Origin: Chitinophagaceae bacterium
GTDB lineage: Bacteria > Bacteroidota > Bacteroidia > Chitinophagales > Chitinophagaceae
Length of the DNA stretch: 5,940 nt
NCBI GenBank assembly: GCA_026785745.1
Contig: JAJAZO010000287.1
Coordinates: 1 to 5,940 of the forward strand
Direction of reading: 5' to 3'
Part shown: piece by piece, positions 1 to 5,816 of the stretch
Layout of the letters: every line of letters begins with the position of its first letter
Position numbering within the stretch: position 1 is the stretch's first letter
Position numbers and translations under genes: made by a program
Notes under the pieces: model-generated
What the model saw: only the letters and a program-made list of their open reading frames with translations
What the model was told of the DNA's origin: nothing
The model's database searches: none

Positions 1-1103
1 CCCCAGCGGGGATCATTTTCATAAGCCGCATACACAATTTTTCCATTACGATAAGAGAATTGCTCATCAATTGAAATATCTTTCACTCTCAGTTTATGCT
101 CACCTTTTGTATCCTTAATAAAAAATGTACGACGATGCCTGGCGGTTCCTTTCAAATAAATCAAAGAGTCAGATCCGGCAGCGTAAGGAAAATAATAATT
201 GTTGATATAATTTTTCTTTACCGGAAAAAGATATTCATCCCTTGAAGCCGAGACTCTTTCTGTATTTTTTTTATATGATTCAAAAGCCTGTTCCCGGAAA
301 GTTTTGTAATCTGTTCCCGCATTTTTTTTAATAGCTGTCTGAAAAGGATAAAATAGTCCTTTATAAGCACTGGCATCCTTTGTCACTTTAGTCCAGAAGT
401 CTGCGCCATATTTTTCTCTGCCATAATTCACCAGCAGATAACCGAGGTTATAATGATTGGGTACATAATCTTTAAATGAGCCATTCCTTAGTTTCATCCA
501 GGAATATTTTTTAGCCGACTGCCACAAAGATGGATAAGCATTAAGAAAAAGTGGCAGCCTTCCCCTGCCCTGTTTGGCTACTACCGTTTCGTTATAAACT
601 GCATCGCCTTCATAAAACCAATCCGGGATAGCAGCGTTGATGGCTAAAGCATAGCCTTCCTGGCCAAATAAGGTTTTCATCAACTTGCTCAACCCATTAT
701 TAAAATTATTGAACTGCTGCACATGCCTGTATTCATGCATTGCCAATTGGTCTACCCAGGGAATGCTGCCTTGCCCGAAATTATTTACATCGGGTGTAAG
801 AAAAAATTCGCTGCGGAAAGGACCAAGCTGCACATAACCGTTTGGCACGGTGGTTTGATTTTGCAGAACAATATTTATTTTTTGTAATTGATTTCCCAAC
901 GAAACTGGTTTGGCAGCAGCGAGATAATGAACAATGGAAGCTACCCTGCTGGCCTGGCTGTCTAAGCCTTCCGGAAAAATAATTCTTGCAGAATCTGTAT
1001 TTATCTGTTTCCATTTATGAGCAGGTGGGTTGCCACCGAATTGCTGGCAGAATATAGAGCAAGGAATAACGATTAAACAATATAAAAATACAAGCTTTCG
1101 CAT
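1..1103 (-). CDS. Secreted gluzincin-type zinc metallopeptidase, likely with a C-terminal beta-propeller (3' end outside window)
   Basis: An uninterrupted frame runs from ATG at 1103 to the left edge, giving 367 codons and no stop. The N-terminus (MRKLVFLYCLIVIPCSIFCQ) is a signal peptide: two basic residues, a hydrophobic core, and a Bacteroidota-like end near C19/Q20. Residues 123-127 read HEYRH, a match to the zinc-binding HExxH motif. DWFYEGDAVYNE follows at 161-172, where E165 fits the third zinc ligand of gluzincin (peptidase MA-like) enzymes. The predicted product is therefore an exported, periplasmic or surface metallopeptidase; its substrate is unknown. From about residue 310 the sequence turns strand-rich (SDSLIYLKGTARHR, KIVYAAYEND), which suggests the first blades of a TolB/WD40-like propeller, as in Bacteroidota proteins of roughly 900-1000 residues; that part is inference. 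It is divergent from lpxD across 146 bp, where I see no clear promoter motif. Peptidase call good; substrate not inferable. Confidence 0.85.
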   Translation of the reverse strand, partial: MRKLVFLYCLIVIPCSIFCQQFGGNPPAHKWKQINTDSARIIFPEGLDSQASRVASIVHYLAAAKPVSLGNQLQKINIVLQNQTTVPNGYVQLGPFRSEFFLTPDVNNFGQGSIPWVDQLAMHEYRHVQQFNNFNNGLSKLMKTLFGQEGYALAINAAIPDWFYEGDAVYNETVVAKQGRGRLPLFLNAYPSLWQSAKKYSWMKLRNGSFKDYVPNHYNLGYLLVNYGREKYGADFWTKVTKDASAYKGLFYPFQTAIKKNAGTDYKTFREQAFESYKKNTERVSASRDEYLFPVKKNYINNYYFPYAAGSDSLIYLKGTARHRRTFFIKDTKGEHKLRVKDISIDEQFSYRNGKIVYAAYENDPRW

Positions 1104-1249
1104 GGCAGTGGTTATATTTAAGGGAAGTTACGGAGTAAATCATTTGGTTGGATGTTCAGGCTACAATAGGCAAGCTTTTATAGCAGATGAACATTAGTTG
1201 CTACCTTCAATAAAAATTTTATAGTACCATATTTTCAAATAATATCACA

Positions 1250-2245
1250 ATGAAGTCACTTACCTTAGAACAAATTAATGAAGTAGTAAAAGGGACATTA
1301 AGCGGATGTACTAACCAGCTAATAACTGGAGCAGAAGAAATCAAACTCGCCGGGCCAAACCATATAACATTTATTGGCAGTAAAAAATATGCTGCATTGT
1401 GGAATACCTCTAAAGCTTCTGTCGCATTGATAGAAGAAAGTCTTGTTATTGAACCGGGAGATAACAGGGCTTTGATCAAAGTAAAAAATGTTGACCTTGC
1501 TATTGCCTGTTTGCTGGAGTTGTTTGCACCTGACTCGCCTGTTTTTGATACTGACATACATCCTTCAGCCAATATTCATACAACTGCGTCAATAGGTGCA
1601 GGCTGTAAAATAGGTGCTGGCTGCTACATTGGTGCTAATGTAAAAATTCAGGATAATGCAATCCTATATCCAAACGTAACCGTTCTTGATGATTGCACTA
1701 TTGGCAAGGCCACTATCATCTGGTCTGGTACTGTCATCCGGGAAAGATGCCAGGTAGGTGCTTATTGCATTTTTCAGCCCAATGTTTCAATTGGTGCAGA
1801 TGGTTTTGGTTACCGGCCCGGTGCAGATGGGAAAAGTATTGTCAAAATTCCACAGATAGGTATCGTTATTATTGGCAATGCGGTTGAAATAGGTTCCGGC
1901 ACTTGTATTGACAGAGGAAAATTCAGTGCTACAACAATTGGTGATGGAACTAAGATTGACAACCTTGTACAGATTGGTCATAATTGCCAGATAGGAAGAA
2001 TGTGTTTAATTGCCGGTAGCTGTGCCATTGCCGGATCAGTAACGCTTGGTGATGGAGTGGTGATAGCGGGGAGGGCGGGAATAAAAGATCATGTTACCAT
2101 CGGAAATGGTGTAAAAATAGGTCTTGGAGCCGGAGTAATAAATGACATTGCAGATGGTGAAACTATTTTGGGTTATCCTGCTATTAATTACCGGGAGACC
2201 TTAAAGCAATGGGCTATATTAAGAAAGCTTGGAAAAAATTCATGA
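1250..2245 (+). CDS. lpxD: UDP-3-O-(3-hydroxyacyl)glucosamine N-acyltransferase LpxD
   Basis: LpxD transfers a 3-hydroxyacyl chain from acyl carrier protein to the 2-amino group of UDP-3-O-acylglucosamine, the third step of lipid A synthesis, in the cytoplasm as a homotrimer. The 331 residues match the family length (E. coli 341). Residues 1-100 form the uridine-binding domain, with [13 protein letters not shown] at 39-51; F41 and Y47 fit the aromatic pair that stacks on uracil. Residues about 104-300 are left-handed beta-helix hexapeptide repeats ([19 protein letters not shown]). The family signatures GADGFGY (182-188), KIPQIG (199-204), IDRG (220-223) and [10 protein letters not shown] (236-245) are present, and H244 corresponds to the catalytic histidine. 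The C-terminal helix begins after [18 protein letters not shown] 1250 gives a full N-terminal domain; no Shine-Dalgarno is seen. Eleven cysteines, mostly in repeat turns, are somewhat many. Neither lpxC/fabZ nor lpxA is adjacent, so this may be a second copy (inference). Confidence 0.95.
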   Translation: MKSLTLEQINEVVKGTLSGCTNQLITGAEEIKLAGPNHITFIGSKKYAALWNTSKASVALIEESLVIEPGDNRALIKVKNVDLAIACLLELFAPDSPVFDTDIHPSANIHTTASIGAGCKIGAGCYIGANVKIQDNAILYPNVTVLDDCTIGKATIIWSGTVIRERCQVGAYCIFQPNVSIGADGFGYRPGADGKSIVKIPQIGIVIIGNAVEIGSGTCIDRGKFSATTIGDGTKIDNLVQIGHNCQIGRMCLIAGSCAIAGSVTLGDGVVIAGRAGIKDHVTIGNGVKIGLGAGVINDIADGETILGYPAINYRETLKQWAILRKLGKNS

Positions 2246-2246
2246 C

Positions 2247-3689
2247 CTAACATTCAGGAAGGCTTAAAGGAACATTTATCGCCAGACCTCCATCCGCAGT
2301 TTCTTTATATTTAAAATCCATATCCTTCGCCGTATCCCACATGGTTTTAATAACAGCATCTAATGATACCTTGGCAAAATCAGGAGTGCTTTGTAATGCT
2401 AATTGAGAGGCGGTGATGGCTTTTATTGCACCCATCGTATTTCTTTCAATACATGGCACTTGCACCAAACCTCCAATCGGGTCGCAGGTTAAACCAAGAT
2501 GATGCTCCATGGCAATCTCAGCAGCCATCATCACTTGTTTTTGTGTGCCTCCCATACATTCTGTCAAACCCGCCGCTGCCATGGCAGATGAAACACCAAT
2601 TTCTGCCTGGCAACCACCCATTGCCGCAGAAAGAGTTGCCCCTTTTTTAAAAATACTTCCTATCTCCGCAGCCGTTAAGAGAAACTGAATAATTTTCTCC
2701 TCTTTGTTTACCTCCCGATGGCTATCGGGACAGAAAGCAATATAGTATTGCAACACAGCCGGGATAACACCTGCTGCCCCATTGGTTGGAGCTGTAACCA
2801 CCCTTCCAAAAGATGCATTCTCTTCATTTACCGCCAGGGCAAAACAACTAACCCAATCCAACGTATATTTAAAATCATTGCCGCCAGAGCGGATGGTCAA
2901 TAGCCATGAATCATAATCACTATAAGGTTTGCCGTTAATGAGTTTTTTATTTAACGCTTCGGCACGGCGTTTTACCTGTAAGCCTCCGGGTAATATTCCC
3001 GGTGTATGAACACCCCGGTAAATACACTCCTTCATCACCCTCCAGATGTTGAGCATCTGTTCTTTGGTTTGCTTCTCCGTTCGCCAGGTATTTTCATTTT
3101 CCATCACAATTTCGCTGATGGACATACCGGTTTTAATACACCAGTGTAAAATATCGTCCGCTGTATTTATCGGGAAAGGCAGTTGTGCGGCATCTTTTGC
3201 AGAAAGTATTTCCCCTTCTTTAATAACAAAACCACCGCCAATGGAATAATACGTTTCGGCTATTGATTCGCCATTTCTTAGTGTAGCTAAAAATGTGAGT
3301 GCATTAGGATGGTGTGGCAATGTTTCAGTAATCAGGAAATCAATATCCTCGCTGGGGTTAAAATCAACTTCATGTAAGCCAAGCAGCACTATCTTTTTCA
3401 TAGCTGCTATATCATTAATTTTCGCATCTATCTGGTCAACGGCAAATGTTACAGGATCATCACCACACATACCCAGTTGCACCGCCACATCTGTTCCATG
3501 CCCCTTCCCTGTTTTAGCCAGCGAACCATATAACAAAACCCTTGCTTCAGTTACTTCAAACAAAATATTTTTTTGCTGCAATGTTTGCACAAAACGCTGT
3601 GCAGCCCGCCATGGTCCTAATGTGTGAGAACTGGATGGCCCAACGCCTATTTTAAAAATATCAAATACAGATATGGCTTCGTGTGACAA
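2247..3689 (-). CDS. sdaA: L-serine dehydratase (L-serine ammonia-lyase), single-chain iron-sulfur type
   Basis: This enzyme converts L-serine to pyruvate and ammonia in the cytoplasm using a [4Fe-4S] cluster. The 480 residues compare with about 455 in E. coli SdaA and 458 in the Legionella enzyme, so this is the fused, one-polypeptide form. The N-terminal domain opens with [20 protein letters not shown] (6-25) and contains GHGTD (63-67). The catalytic domain has [13 protein letters not shown] (300-312), [11 protein letters not shown] (355-365) and [16 protein letters not shown] (402-417). C360, C402 and C413 have exactly the spacing of the three Legionella cluster ligands (42, then 11 residues), and the chain ends in C480, matching the C-terminal cysteine that is the fourth ligand there. 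No in-frame ATG precedes the conserved start and a TAG lies at 3716-3714, so the start is TTG at 3689, giving [10 protein letters not shown]. Its stop is one base from the lpxD stop. A palindromic repeat encodes residues 321-326. Confidence 0.96.
   Translation of the reverse strand: MSHEAISVFDIFKIGVGPSSSHTLGPWRAAQRFVQTLQQKNILFEVTEARVLLYGSLAKTGKGHGTDVAVQLGMCGDDPVTFAVDQIDAKINDIAAMKKIVLLGLHEVDFNPSEDIDFLITETLPHHPNALTFLATLRNGESIAETYYSIGGGFVIKEGEILSAKDAAQLPFPINTADDILHWCIKTGMSISEIVMENENTWRTEKQTKEQMLNIWRVMKECIYRGVHTPGILPGGLQVKRRAEALNKKLINGKPYSDYDSWLLTIRSGGNDFKYTLDWVSCFALAVNEENASFGRVVTAPTNGAAGVIPAVLQYYIAFCPDSHREVNKEEKIIQFLLTAAEIGSIFKKGATLSAAMGGCQAEIGVSSAMAAAGLTECMGGTQKQVMMAAEIAMEHHLGLTCDPIGGLVQVPCIERNTMGAIKAITASQLALQSTPDFAKVSLDAVIKTMWDTAKDMDFKYKETADGGLAINVPLSLPEC
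2713..2730. repeat. 18-bp near-palindromic repeat unit inside sdaA
   Basis: TCCCGAT, a 4-base centre GGCT, then ATCGGGA: perfect 7-bp inverted arms. Read in the sdaA strand it encodes P321-D-S-H-R-E326, in a hydrophilic stretch (residues 320-331) between the APTNG segment and the helix beginning EKIIQFLL. From memory, near-identical CCCGATAGCTATCGGG palindromes are scattered through many Bacteroidota genomes, in and between genes. Only one copy occurs in this window, so the dispersed-repeat identity is not provable here; the inverted structure itself is plain. Confidence 0.6.
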
Positions 3690-3705
3690 ATGGTAAAATT
3701 TAAAC

Positions 3706-3738
3706 CAAAAATACTAATTAGCCAATTGGGGCGGCGAA
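3706..3738 (-). promoter_or_regulatory. Candidate Bacteroidota sigma-ABfr-type promoter of sdaA
   Basis: Read on the minus strand, TATTTTTG (3713-3706) fits the TAnnTTTG -7 consensus exactly. A TTCG (3738-3735) lies 21 bases upstream, an imperfect match to the -33 TTTG at an acceptable spacing. The -7 element ends 16 bases before the TTG start, so the leader would be only about 10 bases. The -7 match is good and the -33 poor. AT-rich intergenic DNA yields chance matches, so this is tentative. Confidence 0.4.
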
Positions 3739-3776
3739 GTTTTACTATAAATGGAATCGGCTGAATAAATCAAGGT

Positions 3777-3860
3777 CATCTCTAAAAAACCCTCCAAGAG
3801 GTAACCAAAAGAAACTCTTTTTGAGGGAAGAACTCTTAGAGGGTTTATTTTTTAGAGATG
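3777..3860. repeat. 84-bp imperfect palindrome, possible bidirectional terminator or REP/MITE-like element
   Basis: The outer arms pair perfectly over 13 bp: CATCTCTAAAAAA (3777-3789) with TTTTTTAGAGATG (3848-3860). The inner arms CCCTCCAAGAG (3790-3800) and CTCTTAGAGGG (3833-3843) pair at 10 of 11 positions; the odd pair is C/A in plus-strand RNA and a G-U wobble in minus-strand RNA. A 4-base TTTA bulge (3844-3847) separates the two on the right. The 32-base centre holds a third related copy, AAACTCTTTTTGAGGG (3812-3827). If only the inner stem forms, it is followed by six U in minus-strand RNA, or by UUUAUUUUUU in plus-strand RNA, so it could stop transcription both ways. It lies between the FKBP terminator and the sdaA promoter. 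No flanking target-site duplication was seen. Confidence 0.75.
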
Positions 3861-3869
3861 CTCTCAATT

Positions 3870-3896
3870 AAAAAACCCCGGATGGTTGGTCCGGGG
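3870..3896 (-). terminator. Intrinsic (rho-independent) terminator of the FKBP gene
   Basis: CCCCGGA (3876-3882) and TCCGGGG (3890-3896) form a perfect 7-bp, GC-rich stem with a 7-base loop. In minus-strand RNA the hairpin is followed directly by six U (complement of the A run 3870-3875) and then an AU-rich tail. It starts 27 bases after the FKBP stop codon, the expected position and orientation for ending that transcript. Confidence 0.88.
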
Positions 3897-3923
3897 CTAA
3901 GCAGAAGCAGATAGTCTCAGCTA

Positions 3924-4391
3924 CTATAAAACGTCCACTAATTGGACTTCGAAAAAAAGTATGGAGCCACCAGGAATGCCGCCAGTGCCGGCACAACCGT
4001 AGGCTAGAGAGGAAGGAATTATGAATTTTATTGTTCCCCCTTTTTGTACAAATGGTAATGCAATCTGAAAACCCGGGATAGTACCGCCCAAGACGAAAGT
4101 AGCCGGGGTTCCTGTTTGTGAATCGAATATCGTCCCATCCAGCAATTTCCCTGTATATCTTACAGAAACCTTTGAAGTAACACTTGGACTTACCCCACTG
4201 CCTGCAGTGGTAACCTGGTAATAAACACCGCTGCTATGGGATGTACCGGTAATACCATTGGCCGTAGCATAAGCTATGATAGCAGCCTGCTCACTTTGAA
4301 CCGTTTTGTCCTGGCAGCTATTATCCTTTATGCATGATGTGCCACCAAATAACAATATAAAAACCGATAAAATAGTAACTGTCCTTTTCAT
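3924..4391 (-). CDS. FKBP-type peptidyl-prolyl cis-trans isomerase, predicted lipoprotein
   Basis: Predicted to catalyse prolyl cis-trans isomerisation, assisting folding of exported proteins from a lipid anchor on the periplasmic side. I chose ATG 4391 (155 residues) rather than ATG 4430 because it gives MKRTVTILSVFILLFGGTSC: short basic start, hydrophobic core, and C20 as the lipidation site. The lipobox GTSC is relaxed but usual for Bacteroidota. Residues 21-55 are a linker. The single FKBP_C domain spans about 56-155. Aligned with human FKBP12, the active-site positions are conserved: Y79 (Y26), F89-D90 (F36-D37), F99 (F46), I105 (I56), F108 in place of W59, Y131 in LAYG (Y82) and F147 (F99). 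A cysteine follows the LAYG motif (C133). A strong terminator lies downstream. The membrane-protein gene upstream is on the same strand, 73 bases away, so co-transcription is possible. Client proteins are unknown. Confidence 0.93.
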   Translation of the reverse strand: MKRTVTILSVFILLFGGTSCIKDNSCQDKTVQSEQAAIIAYATANGITGTSHSSGVYYQVTTAGSGVSPSVTSKVSVRYTGKLLDGTIFDSQTGTPATFVLGGTIPGFQIALPFVQKGGTIKFIIPSSLAYGCAGTGGIPGGSILFFEVQLVDVL

Positions 4392-4459
4392 TATTCTTTT
4401 TTTAAACTTTAAATCCGGATAAAAGACCACCGGAATGTCTGAATTGCTGCAAAAGCAGG

Positions 4460-4467
4460 CAAATTTA
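4460..4467 (-). promoter_or_regulatory. Candidate -7 promoter element ahead of the FKBP lipoprotein gene
   Basis: On the minus strand TAAATTTG, followed by C, matches the Bacteroidota TAnnTTTGY -7 consensus exactly, and its TAA is also the stop codon of the upstream small membrane-protein gene. No good -33 TTTG is found 19-21 bases further up. Used as a promoter, it would leave a leader of about 60 bases before ATG 4391. It would let FKBP be expressed independently of its upstream neighbour. A chance match is quite possible. Confidence 0.3.
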
Positions 4468-4782
4468 TGGATTATCTTTTTTCGCCAGCAGTTCTTTGTA
4501 GTGCTGTTCGTTCATATCCCAGCGATGGCGGGCAGAAAAAATAACAATAAACACTACAATTATGAGGGAAGCTCCAATTAGTACAATGACCAGAGAGGCA
4601 TTTTCCCTTTTCATAACCTTTTCAGCTTCCTTATGCCACTGGGAAAATATATTAATTGAAATGGAGATAACAATCGCAACTGCCAGCGGAAGCCCGACCG
4701 CCAGTTGTTTCCATATTTTTTTTTTGACCAACCTGTTTTTTTCCCAATATTCGATAAAGCCTTTTTCGTGGTTTGTAAGCAT
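4465..4782 (-). CDS. Small two-helix membrane protein of unknown function
   Basis: A 105-residue protein that I cannot assign to a named family. Residues 1-26 are hydrophilic and rich in lysine (NRLVKKKIWKQ at 16-26). Helix 1 spans about 27-46 (LAVGLPLAVAIVISISINIF). A short charged loop follows (about 47-61, QWHKEAEKVMKRENA region). Helix 2 spans about 63-83 (SLVIVLIGASLIIVVFIVIF), then a charged tail (ARHRWDMNEQHYKELLAKKD). Lysines at 19-22 just before helix 1 and the basic tail after helix 2 suggest both ends are cytoplasmic. The aromatic, charged N-terminus (EKGFIEYWEKNR) is not a cleavable signal. ATG 4782 is the first in-frame ATG and has an exact -7 element just upstream. It precedes the FKBP gene on the same strand. 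Hydrophobic pattern and codon use look like a real gene; no role can be inferred beyond inner-membrane location. Confidence 0.8.
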   Translation of the reverse strand: MLTNHEKGFIEYWEKNRLVKKKIWKQLAVGLPLAVAIVISISINIFSQWHKEAEKVMKRENASLVIVLIGASLIIVVFIVIFSARHRWDMNEQHYKELLAKKDNP

Positions 4783-4790
4783 AATTCATG

Positions 4791-4798
4791 CAAAGATA
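4791..4798 (-). promoter_or_regulatory. Candidate -7 promoter element of the small membrane-protein gene
   Basis: On the minus strand TATCTTTG, followed by C, is an exact TAnnTTTGY match lying in the divergent gap, 8 bases before ATG 4782. A transcript starting the usual 4-7 bases after it would begin almost at the start codon, making a very short leader or leaderless message. There is no good -33 TTTG at 19-21 bases. In the other direction the same gap offers only a weak TTG-N20-TATCTTAC (4820-4850) for the plus-strand gene at 4870. Confidence 0.4.
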
Positions 4799-4869
4799 AA
4801 ACTCAAACTCCTTATACCCTTGCTTCGGAGGCTCAAAATATATATCTTACAGTCCTTAACATCAAGGCT

Positions 4870-5796
4870 TTGAAATTAGCTCCGATACTGGCACAATTTC
4901 TTTATACCCATAAACGGTTGGATCTTCCCGGTCTTGGCAGTTTTTTGCTGGATCCTTCAGTAATCACTGAACCTGAAAATAGTAAGCAGGGAAAACACAG
5001 TAACCTTGAAGGAGTTTCTTTTGAAACTAATACCTCCATTAAGGAGGCCCCTGAACTTATACAGTTTATTTCTGCCCAAACAGGCAAAATAAAAGCATTG
5101 GCGGCGGCAGATCTCGATTCTCATCTCAGCCTCGCCCAGCAATTTTTAAATATTGGTAAGCCTTTTATGCTGGAAGGTATCGGCAGTCTTGAAAAAAATA
5201 GCCGCGGAGAGTTTTCCTTCAGGTCGGGTCAGATGCTGTCTGTACCCATGAAAGACAATTCGGTAAAAGAAAAATCATCTGCTCAGCCCACCGAAGAATC
5301 AGCCGGTGATTATAAAAGTGTTTTTTATCTGCCAAAACCAAAAACAACGTGGCGGAAGCCAATTGCTGTTTTACTATTAGTGGCGGGTCTTGCATTTGCC
5401 ATCTGGGGTGGCTATACTGTTTACAAAAGAACAACAGCAAAAAACAACAAAGCACCGGTTGAAAAGAAAAATGATGAAAATGTGCTTGTACAGGATACTT
5501 CAACCTCTCAGCAACAAAAAGACAGCACCATTAACCTAGCTCCAATAGCAGTAACACCGGCGACACCGGCGGGCAATTACAAATTTATAATTGAAACAGC
5601 AGTTAAGGAAAGGGCATTAAGCCGGTTTGGTAAACTAAAAAGTTTCGGGCTGAATGTGCAAATGGAAACGAAAGACTCGGCAAGGTTTAAATTATTCTTT
5701 ATACTTCCTGCAGCCATTGCAGATACAGCAAGAATGATTGACTCTCTTCGTGGCATATATACACCGGCAGGTAGCAGGGCATATATTGAGAACTAA
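4870..5796 (+). CDS. Membrane-anchored protein with two CCDC81-like HU domains and a C-terminal SPOR-like domain
   Basis: A 308-residue protein. Residues 1-55 (LAPILAQFLYTHKRLDLPGL) resemble CCDC81-like bacterial HU domain 1, with the HU-type PGLGSF turn at 20-25. Residues about 57-125 are the second HU-like domain, with a parallel FMLEGIGSLEKN turn at 99-110. A linker leads to a transmembrane helix at about 164-181 (PIAVLLLVAGLAFAIWGG), then a low-complexity, charged, Gln/Thr/Pro-rich stretch (190-235). Residues 236-308 look like a divergent SPOR domain (YKFIIETAVKERALSRFGKL, then RFKLFFILP). In the family the HU part is cytoplasmic and the SPOR part periplasmic, where SPOR domains bind denuded peptidoglycan. 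The longer frame from ATG 4705 runs antisense through the neighbouring gene and adds no family-like sequence. No in-frame ATG follows until residue 100, so TTG 4870 is the best start (MKLAPILAQF). SPOR assignment is less secure than the HU domains. Confidence 0.85.
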   Translation: MKLAPILAQFLYTHKRLDLPGLGSFLLDPSVITEPENSKQGKHSNLEGVSFETNTSIKEAPELIQFISAQTGKIKALAAADLDSHLSLAQQFLNIGKPFMLEGIGSLEKNSRGEFSFRSGQMLSVPMKDNSVKEKSSAQPTEESAGDYKSVFYLPKPKTTWRKPIAVLLLVAGLAFAIWGGYTVYKRTTAKNNKAPVEKKNDENVLVQDTSTSQQQKDSTINLAPIAVTPATPAGNYKFIIETAVKERALSRFGKLKSFGLNVQMETKDSARFKLFFILPAAIADTARMIDSLRGIYTPAGSRAYIEN

Positions 5797-5816
5797 TAAT
5801 CCATCCAACTTATCAA

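Noticed and set aside
781..1014. 77-residue minus-strand frame
   Set aside because: It is an alternative frame on the same strand inside the metallopeptidase, whose frame carries the signal peptide and HExxH motif.
1104..1249. Divergent promoters between the metallopeptidase and lpxD
   Set aside because: The 146 bases are AT-rich, but I found no exact TAnnTTTG with a properly spaced -33 on either strand, so none is called.
1219..1572. 117-residue minus-strand frame opposite the 5' end of lpxD
   Set aside because: It lies antisense to conserved LpxD codons and has no recognisable domain; a shadow frame.
2426..3627. Several plus-strand frames of 61-110 residues within sdaA
   Set aside because: All are antisense to strongly conserved SdaA motifs and have no protein-like features of their own.
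4392..4430. Longer FKBP start at ATG 4430
   Set aside because: It puts 13 residues, several charged, before the lipoprotein signal; ATG 4391 gives a normal signal sequence.
4448..4458. Small CTGC/GCAG hairpin between the membrane-protein and FKBP genes
   Set aside because: Only four base pairs and no following U run; not a supportable terminator or attenuator.
4705..4869. Upstream extension of the HU/SPOR gene to ATG 4705
   Set aside because: It would overlap the antisense membrane-protein gene by 78 bases, and the extra 55 residues are Phe-rich antisense sequence unlike an HU-domain N-terminus.
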